DNA of 64,000 nt from Lagopus muta (Eukaryota; Chordata; Aves; Galliformes; Phasianidae): contig NC_064447.1 of NCBI RefSeq assembly GCF_023343835.1, positions 124,001-188,000 on the forward strand, written 5' to 3'. The translations under genes and the position numbers were made by a program. The notes under the pieces are model-generated. The model ran no database searches and was not told the DNA's origin. It saw nothing but the letters and a program-made list of their open reading frames with translations. Below are positions 55,613 through 64,000 of this stretch, in pieces. Numbering within the stretch: position 1 is the stretch's first letter; the number at the start of each line of letters is the position of its first letter.

Positions 55613-55859
55613 CTGTAAGCCGGCTTTCCCTGCACAGCACACAACGCTCCCGGGCCTCCAAACGCGGCCCGAGCGGAGCGCAGCAACGCCGCACAGCAGC
55701 GGCGCCAACCGCCCCCAGACGCCAACTGCTGCGCCGGCTCCATCATCCAAGGACACCCAACGCCACGCTCGGCTTCTCTGAATTCTGAACACGTAACCAC
55801 GGCGTCAACGTTACTTTTTAAATAATTTTATATTAACTGAGTAACGTACGATTTTATCT

Positions 55860-56720
55860 ACGCTGCCGCTACATCCGCACCCCCGACACGGACGGTACCA
55901 AACGCCGAACTCGGCTGCCCGCCGCGCCGCCTCCTCTCCTTCCGCGCAGCGCAGTGGGGGAACCCACGGCCCCCAAACCCCACGGCCCCCAAACCCCACG
56001 GCCCCCAAACCCCACGGCGAGACCACGGCAACGCTGCCGCCTCGCTCGGGCCGCCGCCCGCCAGGCCCCGCCGCGGGGAGGCGCGGGGGCAGCGTAAAGG
56101 GCGGCTCTACGACCCGGCCCTGGGACCGGCCCCCGCGACCCGACCGCATGGCTCCGGCCCCGGCCCCGCCGCCATCGCGCCCCCCACTCACCTCCCGCCG
56201 GGCCGCGGCTCGCGTAGCGCTCGCTTTCGGAGCGCGGCGCCGCCTGCTGTCTCCGCCCCTGACGGCCGGGCCGGGCGCTCCGCGGGGGCCGGGCGGCTCT
56301 GTCGTCTTCTGCGCCCTCCCGCTTTGTCCCCCCCCGGCCCGCGCCGCCTCGGAGGGTGCTTCCGGGCTTCGTTCGGCGCTGAGAGCCACGCAGCGCGTCC
56401 CGGAGCCTCCTACTTATTTCGATTCTTTTACGGCTGAAATTAAGGACGGAAAACAACCCGGGCCGCAGCCGCGCGGCTCCTCTCGCAGGGGCGGCGCAGG
56501 GACCGCCCGCACGCGGCTCCGAGCCCGGGCCGTGCCTCGCGGGAGGGGCGGCTCGGCGTGCCGGGACCCGCAGCCGGCAAGGTGGGGAGTTCTGCCCGGC
56601 GCCGCCGCGGAGAGCCGCGCCCCGGTGACCCGGAGCCGCCGCGCCCGGGCCGGCAGCCGGTGTTGGTGCCGGGCTCCTCGCCGCGCCGCCCTGAGCTGTG
56701 CCAGCAACACGTGCCTTTCT
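55860..56720. promoter_or_regulatory. CpG island and non-coding first exon of LDAF1
   Basis: CpG-dense block. On the minus strand a strong donor (GGGAG|GTGAGT) falls at 56192/56191 and fits a non-coding first exon just above it. 55962-56018 holds a 16-base unit (CCCCAAACCCCACGGC) about three and a half times. Confidence 0.6.
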
Positions 56721-56984
56721 GCTTCAATGACTGATTTCGGATTGGTGCCACCGTGGGAATGTTGGGAAGCCGATATGAAATGTGTCGGGGTTATTTTGTA
56801 ACAGCAGCGAAGCACGCTGTGCATTTAATCTTCACACAGGGTTTATGAAGTACTTCGTTTCTTTTTAGCACGCCAGGCTGCCTGCAGGCGGTGTGCGAGC
56901 CGTGCGGAGGTCATCGAGCTCTGCAGGTACAAAGAAGTAAAGCAGAGATCTGTGTTTCCGTGAGCTCATCTGGGTGCTGCTGGT

Positions 56985-57217
56985 GCAACACCAGGCCTCC
57001 ATCAGCAGTGGGCAACTTCAAGCCCAGATATGGGTGGACATAAGGAAGAAGTCTGTTACCGTGAGGGTGGTGAGGCCCTGGCACAGGTTGCCCAGAGATG
57101 TGGTGGATGCTTCATGGCTGGAGACAGCCAAGGCCGGGCTGGGTGGGCTCAGAGCACCTGATGGAGCTGTGTGTGTCCCTGCTCATGGCAGGCAGATGGA
57201 TCGGATGGCCTTTAAAG
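56985..57217 (+). mobile_element. Older CR1 3' fragment, target of a later CR1
   Basis: Same subfamily as the 52.8 kb and 55.4 kb copies. It stops at GGCCTTTAAAGGTTCC, a few bases before its expected end, where the next CR1 starts. Confidence 0.7.
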
Positions 57218-58629
57218 GTTCCTCTAAAAGAAGGGGAGCAGGGAGGACCCAGGGAACTACAGGCCGGTGAGTCTCACCTCCATGCCTGGGAAGATCATGG
57301 AACAGATCCTCCTGGACAACATGCTCGGTCACATAAAGAATGAGCATGTGATCCGAGACAGCCAGCACGGCTTCACCAAAGGAAGGTCATGCCTAACTAA
57401 TCTTGTGGCCTTCTATGATGGAGTGACGGCATTGGTGGACGAAGGGAAGGCGACCGATGTCATTTACCTGGACCTGAGCAAGGCCTTTGACATGGTCCCC
57501 CACCACATCCTCATCTCCAAATTGGAGGGAAGTGGATTTGATGGGTGGACGACCCGATGGATAAGCAATTGGTTGAAAGGCCGCAGTCAGAGGGTGGTGG
57601 TCAATGGCTCTATGTCCAGGTGGAGGCCGGTAACAAGTCGTGTCCCCCAAGGGTCTGTCTTGGGACCGGTGCTCTTTAACATCTTTATTAATGACATCGA
57701 TGAAGGAATTGAGTGCACCCTCAGCAAGTTTGCTGACGACACCAAGCTGAGTGGTGCGGTTGATACGGTGGAAGGAAGGGATGCCATTCAGAGGGACCTC
57801 GACAGGCTGGAGGGCTGGGCTCGGGTGAACCTGATGAGGTTCAACACGGCAAAGTGCAGGGTTTTGCATTTGGGCCGGAAGAACCCCCGGCACCTGTAGA
57901 GGCTGGGAGGAGCGGTCCTTGAGAGCAGCTCGGCAGAGAAGGACCTGGGGGTCCTGATGGATGAGAGACTGAACATGAGCCAGCAGTGCGCTCTGGCAGC
58001 TCGAAAGGCAAATGGGATCCTGGGCTCCATCAGGAGAGGGGTGGCCAGCAGGGACAGGGAGGTGATTGTCCCTCTCTACTCGGCTCTTGTGAGGCCCCAT
58101 CTGGAGTACTGTGTCCAGGTGTGGAGCCCTCAGTACAAGAAAGACATTGAGATTTTGGAAAGGGTCCAGAGGAGGGCGACTAAGATGATGAGGGGGCTGG
58201 AGCACCTCCCCTATGAGGACAGGCTGAGGGAGTTGGGCTTGTTCAGCCTGGAGAAGAGAAGGCTGCGGGGTGACCTCATTGCAGCCTATCAATACCTGAA
58301 GGGAACCTACACCCAGGAGGGGAGTAAACTCTTCAAAAGGGCTGACAACAGCAGGACTAGGGGAAATGGTTTTAAGTTGAAGGAGGGAAGATTTAGGTTG
58401 GATGTTAGGGGGAAGTTCTTTACTAGGAGAGTGGTTAGGCCCTGGAACGGGCTGCCCAGGGAGGTTGTGGATGCCCCCTCCTTGGACGTGTTTAAGGCCA
58501 GGTTGGACGGGATCCTGGGCAACCTGATCTGAATGTGTATGTTTGGTGGCCCTGCTAGGCAGGGGGGTTGGAACTACATGATCCTTGGGGTCCCTTCCAA
58601 CCCGGGTGATTCTGTGATTCTGTGATTCT
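57218..58629 (+). mobile_element. Long, well-preserved CR1 LINE (reverse transcriptase to 3' end)
   Basis: ORF2 is readable from 57226 to the stop at 58532 in one frame except for a single internal stop at 57897-57899. The open piece 57267-57899 holds the RT blocks [59 protein letters not shown] and the catalytic FADDTKLSG. Then comes SREV-like [21 protein letters not shown], ending in GILGNLI. The 3' end is GATTCTGTGATTCTGTGATTC. 5'-truncated: the endonuclease and ORF1 are absent. Confidence 0.9.
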
Positions 58630-58639
58630 CAATTTGTAT

Positions 58640-60060
58640 GTATGTATATGTTAAGTGAATGTAGCTAGCTGTAACATTACAGCATGTCATTCAGTGATAA
58701 TGCTGCCATGAGCTTTAATGGCTCTTGAGGACATTGGAGTTGTGCACAAAGGAACAATCATCATCATAACTGTTGCTTAACTGAGCTTGTCTTCTTGCCA
58801 GCATTACCTTGAATTCACAGGAAGGTGCTCCTATTGCAGAACAGCACCAGGGACTTTGTACATCTGTGACCGAAAGCAGTCACACTTAGCAGTGCTGGTT
58901 CTGTGCCCCCCACTGCTGGCTTGTGCTCATGGGGCAGCTCGTGGGGGGAGCTTTCATGCGTGGCCACAAGGCGCCATCTCCCACCTTGAGCTAACATCAC
59001 AACCAAGGAAAGCAGTGCCGTTGTGTGAAGGATGCCTGCTGTTCTTGTGGTTTACAGAAAATGTGATGAATGGCACCTGAAAGTGCTGGTGAGGAGCTGT
59101 GGTGGCAATGGAAGGGTTGCTCGGTGGGCAGAACACGTGCAATGCCTCTGCCAAGGGCCGGCATCAGGAAACTGCTCTGGATTTCCTGCTGGGTAGTAAC
59201 AGCTCAGTCTGTGCTGAAATTGGGAGGATGCTTTCTCTTGGGACGTGGTGACAGTTGTGGCTGGAAGACAAACACACAGACTGGTGTGGGAATGCAGGCG
59301 TCCCATTGGCTTTGGATCTTTGGGGAGTTTGGTTCTGAATGATTAAAAATGAAATAGCTTTCATACTATTGCTAGAGTACCTAGGATGCATTTGGGGTTT
59401 TTGTAGCTTTCAGAGGTGAGGCTGACCTGTGTGTTTGCTCACTGATTCCAGAACTGAGTCTCCATAGCTACAGCTTGGCACAACACAGCGCTGAGCAGGG
59501 CTGGCCACACAGCTCTGCAGAGAAGGGAGGAGGACATCCTGGCCTCCTGGCTCCAGCTGCACTGTGACTGCAGCAGTGAAGGTGAGCACTGAACAGCAGA
59601 GTGTCAGAAATCCCTGAGCTGTATTGGGTCCACTGAGCAGAAGGGAGGTAAACAGGGGCTGTGGGTCCTCTGGCTCAAGCATTCAGTGGAAGCACGAGGC
59701 CTGCTGGCCATACACCTTTCTCATTTCCACTTTGTTTTGACGTGCATTTGCTTCTCATGGTGGGAACATCTGCTGTAAACCATCATTAGGGGCCTGGAGT
59801 GACTGGTGCCATGGAAAAGATGGAGTAGTGGGGAGGAGCCTGGGTTTGGGAGGGGTGGAGGGGGGGTAGGTGTGAAAATCTGGCCTGACAGATGGCTGGA
59901 GAGAGTTAGAAAGCTTAAGGTGAAAATGGAGCTTGAGGAGGACAAGAAGGGAAAGACAGCGTCTTTCTCTGGGAGGAGAGGGGGTGGGGAACAGTGTTGT
60001 TGGGTGAGAAGGCTGATTGCTTTGATATCTTTCGTTCCCAGAAGGGTTCTCTCATTTTTT
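58640..60060. other. Spacer between the CR1 and DNAH3
   Basis: No recognisable coding exon or repeat family. 59830-59870 is G-rich. The DNAH3 transcription start is presumably upstream of 60078, but no promoter signal was identified. Confidence 0.4.
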
Positions 60061-60149
60061 TGTTTGTTTGTTTTCAGTGCATGTGCTGATCTGAGGCGGA
60101 AGACCAAAAAATTCTCAGGAACCAAAGCAGAGATGAAAGACAAAGCAGA

Positions 60150-63100
60150 ATGAAGCCAACACAGAGGGTGAGTTCTTTCTGCAGGGGCTATGAACAATTC
60201 ATATGATTTTCAGCTTGTGGCTGACGGTACATCATTGAGGAGGACTCTGTTTGAAGCTTGTTCCATGTTCTTTAGACAGAAAGCTGTATAATATATGTAA
60301 TATAATAAAAGTAACCCAAGGGCTGTGTTAGAAGGAGCAGTGGTTTTCTTATGAACCCTTACATCTTCATGAATGAACAACTCTCCCAGCAAACTGCTCA
60401 GCTTATTCTCACCCAAAAGCTCAATACTTTTGTCATTAATCAAGAAAAACTCACACTACCTGTATAATCAATGATATTGAGATGTTATAATTATGAAATA
60501 AACAAGAGAGTTAGGCAGAGCACATTATGATAACAAAAAGAGAATAGATAGAAAGGTTACCTGTATTCTGGGCTCACTTACAAAACCGCAACAGAGAGAA
60601 TCTCCAGCAGAGATCCTTTTCCCCTGGCAGCCAGCTCTTAAATAGGTCTAGGAGGGGTGCAGCCAGGCTCCAGCCCTTCCAGCAGCACAGCTGAATCGCC
60701 TCACCTATGTTCCCTGGCTGACGCAGCGCTCGCCTCAGGTACCCGGCGCGCCCACACGCAAAAGGAGAGATGCCATTCATGTCTTTAGAAGGTTTTTTGA
60801 GAATCTGATTATGGAAACGCTGTGTTGTGAAGAGAAAAAAACGGACATTAGAGGCATTGTATTCCAATTGAGTTGGCTGTGTATTCCAATTAAGTAAAAA
60901 ACCTCTGATCAATCAGTTCCCATGTACTGCCTTTAGGGAGCTGCACCTGGTAGCGCCTTGGTTCTGGGTGTCTGCGTGTGGGCACGCTGGGTACGGGGGA
61001 TCAGTCAGATCAGTCCTTTCCCAAAACGACGCTGAGGAGGGCACGGTTTTGTCTGTTTGAATGCCAGGTTTGGGCAGCCAGGATTCCCAGGCCTCTATGA
61101 AAACTTCCCCTTGCTCTAATTGTGTATTTGAAGTTATGTGTAATAACGTGCAATTTTTCATACGTAATTGTGCAGGGTAACAACTTGATGTTTTATGGCA
61201 ATTTAACGCACTGGCGTTCTGATACCACGTGCTTTCACCTTCTTTTTCTGGTGATCTCATTGCATATTTGGGAATTTGTTTCTTGTGGATCTCCTGAGCA
61301 AATATGGTTTAGAACGATGAGAAGGACCGGGGGTGTCTGCTTATACTAAAGAAAAATGCTTCAGAAATACCTGACAACACCATGGGGCTGAATAATTTTG
61401 AGGAAATATCGTTAGAAGAACCTCCTGCCAGATGCCCTGGCAGTCATTGTGAGTAACTTCTTCAAAGCAGCGTAATTCATAAGCATCTTCAGAACGTCTT
61501 TGTCATTTCTCTGCAGTTGCAGAAGGACTCGGTGTACAACAGGAGCCATGTGGGGCACTTGCCTGAAGTGCCCCCCGTCCCCCCTCCTGCTGCAGCTGCA
61601 CCTTGGGAGTTGCGCGAGGTTTGTGTTCTGTCAGGGTTGTGTTACACATGCTGAGCTGATTTTAGGCTCTGTGTGACACCAGGCCATGGGCACACTGTGA
61701 GTTAAGGGCAAGGAAAGTACATAAATTACTAATTTTAAGCACTGGGCAGGTGGTGGGGTGTTCTATTAGCGTTGCTCTTAGTGAGAGGAGTGTTGTTACA
61801 CCTTCTATTATTATTTGGTTATTAAGCCAGTCAAAATCAGTTCATTACGTATATGGTTCATTACTATTTGTGGCTGAATTTTTGGATTAAAAATATTTTC
61901 CTTCCAGGCAGATTGTGATTTGTTTACTTTATTTGGCTACTTCATAGCAGTGCACAAAAAAACCTGAATCCAAATGATGGTCCCGAAACAGCTGAGAGCT
62001 CGGCAGGTGCAGCATTGGTCTGAATCGGCTGCTTCAGGTGCACAAATAAATCCCACGTGCCAGCACTCAGAGGGAGGAGGGAGAGAGGGTGGCTGTTTCC
62101 TGCCATGAGCAGCCTCACAGTTCCTCATCTGCCTCATTTGTGTCGCACTTTGTTTCCCCAGTGGTGTCTCTTAATAGTAAGAGACCGTTTGTGAAGAAAT
62201 TGGAGTGATTTCTGCTGTAAAGTTTGTCATTTCACACTTTGAGTGAAAACTGAAGATTTTAACTGCAAAATCTATTCTGATTTTTTTACAAAGGGTAAAA
62301 TAATTAAATGAAACGTTGCATAAACTTTTAAAATTGTCGTCCGGAAATCAATTAGACTTCCTAGGGATGTGTCGAGGTTTATACAAGGTAGTTTAGCCAC
62401 TGGCATTTGTGTCCCATGGGCAATGCACTTTTGCCAGGTGACTTTTTCTCCTCTCCAGAGGGCAGATTTCCTCCTGGTGGATGCTTTGTCCAAGCAGTTG
62501 CTTTCAGTATCACCACTGGCAGAATTTTGCATCCAGCAGTTCTGTGTTTTGGGAAGAAAAAATATGTCTTTGAAAGCAGGCCTCACTGGGATTTGCAGAG
62601 GTGGAACAGTTCATGGTTCTGTGTTATACACCCTCTGAGTGTGTATCTTCACTAAAAATAATTGCAGTCCCACAGCCCTTATGCCTGTGACTCTTGTTCA
62701 AATTCTAATCTAAACAATGATGAAGAGCCAATCCACTGATAGTAGCTGACTTGTGAAGAACGTGGAGTGAGCAGAGGGAAGAAATCTAGTACAAATCCTG
62801 TATTGATGTGGGGGAGAAAGATGAGAGTAGAATTTGTTGATTTGTGTTATTATTCCACTATTGCAAGTACTGAGTGATGGCAGGTAGTTAACAAAGGCTG
62901 GAGAAATAGGAATTTCCTCAGTGTAAGCAAATGTAAGGAGGAGAGGATGTGGGGGAGGAGAGAGTGCTAGCTAGATCCTGATGCTTTTGTTTGTCTGTTT
63001 TGAGGGGGGGCAGGGCACGATCGCTCCCACTAGAGTTGTGTAAAATTACTTCTTCCTATGAGTGGAGCATTGGGATCTAAAATAAATTAGTCTTCAAATT

Positions 63101-63385
63101 ACTCTGAGTCAGATTTGTATATTTGTCTGTGGTGCTAATTGGTCTGTTGCCCTGTTCTAGCCCTGAGAAGAAGTAAAATCACTGTGCTGTATGTAACTGT
63201 GACTTTTCTTACCCCTCCCATTTCAGCTCGTTCTTAAGAGCAGATGCTATCCTCGCTTGATGCAAGAAGCATCATGGACTTTGGCAGCTCCATTCAAAGA
63301 ACAGAGTTACCACCGAAGCCCCAGTGACTCCATAGCTAATAACTACACTCCTACTGCGCGGGACTTAAAGCTGAAAAATCTTCAC
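60150..63385 (+). CDS. DNAH3: Axonemal dynein heavy chain 3, N-terminal exons only
   Basis: Three in-phase exons: 60150-60167 (MKPTQR; its exon begins at 60078 with untranslated sequence), 61517-61618 (LQKDSVYNRSHVGHLPEVPP) and 63227 to about 63385. Exon 3 reads CYPRLMQEASWTLAAPFKEQ and PSDSIANNYTPTARDLKLK, matching human DNAH3 FYPPLMQRTSWTLAVPFKEQ and PSDSIGNNYSLTARDMKLK. Exons 1-2 align with human AQKLDKSDSVHHMSHSQ. The exon-3 donor is not certain; GT at 63386 is chosen because homology fades after it. About 93 residues of a protein of some 4,000 are inside the window, so no motor domain is visible. Family knowledge: an inner-arm dynein motor of cilia and sperm flagella. It is head to head with LDAF1, as in human. 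Confidence 0.85.
60420..60830. mobile_element. Interspersed repeat, LTR-like, unclassified (copy 2) in DNAH3 intron
   Basis: Homologous to 8336-8726 (shared CCAGCAGAGAT, GGCAGCCAGCTCTT, AGCAGCACAGCTGAATCGCC). On the reverse strand it has a CTATTTAAGAG TATA-like string. Probably a solo LTR or similar fossil; family not identified. Confidence 0.4.
61619..63226. other. DNAH3 intron 2
   Basis: AT-rich, with no recognisable repeat or exon. The segment after exon 3 (63386-64000) also has no exon I can support. Confidence 0.45.
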
Positions 63386-64000
63386 GTACTGAAGTCCTCT
63401 TCGATGACGAGGACACCGCCAGGTCCAGCGGGGCAGGAAGCAGGCACACCACGTATCCGTATCCGAATCTGTCTGTGGGCTCAGCCTTGTTTGTTGTGTG
63501 CGTTGTCTGTTCGTGCCTTGTCTGCAAAGTGACTCTGCCTTGGTAAGTGCTTACCAGTGTGTTACCTTAGGGTCAGGAGAGACAAGTTTCCAGAAGCACG
63601 CATAGCTATACTAAAGGTAAGGCCAGGCTGTGGTCATTTTGTGAGGCTCCTCCTCCCAAATAGCCACGTGCAGTTATTTGGAGGAAACTGTGTGCAGCGC
63701 GGAAAATGAAGGTGATACAACTCAGCTCCGATCCTTGTCAGAAGTAAAAATGGGTACCAGCAGCACGGCACAGAAGCAGGCTCAGTGTGTGCAAACGAGC
63801 ATTTCTGCTGTGCTCATGTTCACAAGGAACGGGCATCAGTCATCCTCTGAGCATCAGCGCCACTAACCTTGCTTCATTCACTTCTCACGTCTCAACCTTG
63901 CAGCTGATCTGTTAGCAACCTGTGCACACACAAACCCTACAGTATGAGATAATTCATGCTGCTGATTCAAAACATGTTGTGATGTAATGCAGATAAGGAT

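Noticed and set aside
61340-61440. Possible extra DNAH3 exon reading NTMGLNNFEEISLEEPP before a GTGAGT
   Set aside because: No clear acceptor upstream and no match to the dynein N-terminus. The flanking exons already join in phase without it.
63678-63866. 62-codon plus-strand frame after DNAH3 exon 3
   Set aside because: No similarity to the next part of dynein that I can defend, and no clear acceptor or donor.

Overview
The window is nuclear DNA from a bird, most likely a galliform (chicken or close relative). It is dotted with CR1 LINE fragments that end in the typical ATTCTATG/ATTCTGTG octamers. It carries a block of genes known together from human 16p12 (DNAH3, LDAF1, ZP2, ANKS4B, CRYM, UQCRC2), with small introns and CpG-rich first exons. 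Gene identities come from reading the exons against remembered human proteins. No database was searched, so the species is an inference.

Layout. Positions 1-3326 (minus strand) hold the first six coding exons of a CD11-type leukocyte integrin alpha gene, cut by the left edge. Its introns are minisatellites and its promoter/exon-1 block is present twice (3324 and 4799). Positions 5100-7400 are a CpG- and purine-rich tract with no gene I recognise. Positions 7425-10139 are an old CR1 with two later insertions. UQCRC2 (minus, 14 coding exons, 10743-23033, 457 aa) and CRYM (plus, 8 exons, 23262-29396, 314 aa) start 228 bp apart, head to head. ANKS4B (minus, 2 exons, 33718-38258, 407 aa) follows, then an orphan CpG island near 41 kb. 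ZP2 (plus, 18 exons, 42304-47902, 706 aa) has a TATA box and E-boxes just upstream. LDAF1 (minus, 4 coding exons, 51673-54436, 157 aa) has its CpG-island first exon near 56.2 kb. The first three coding exons of DNAH3 (plus, from 60150) run off the right edge.

Every complete gene closes in frame: the exon phases add up with no stop or frameshift. The genes do not form a pathway. They are a mitochondrial complex III subunit, a ketimine reductase/thyroid-hormone-binding protein, a brush-border scaffold, an egg-coat protein, a lipid-droplet assembly factor and an axonemal dynein. The neighbourhood is shared by ancestry, apart from the integrin, which I would not expect beside UQCRC2 from the human map.

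I found no wholly new biological system. The most interesting points are the doubled integrin promoter/first exon, minisatellite-like splice acceptors in the same gene, the very short divergent UQCRC2/CRYM promoter, an LSDE tetrapeptide in a 13-codon ZP2 exon at the ovastacin cleavage position, and repeated CR1-into-CR1 nesting.
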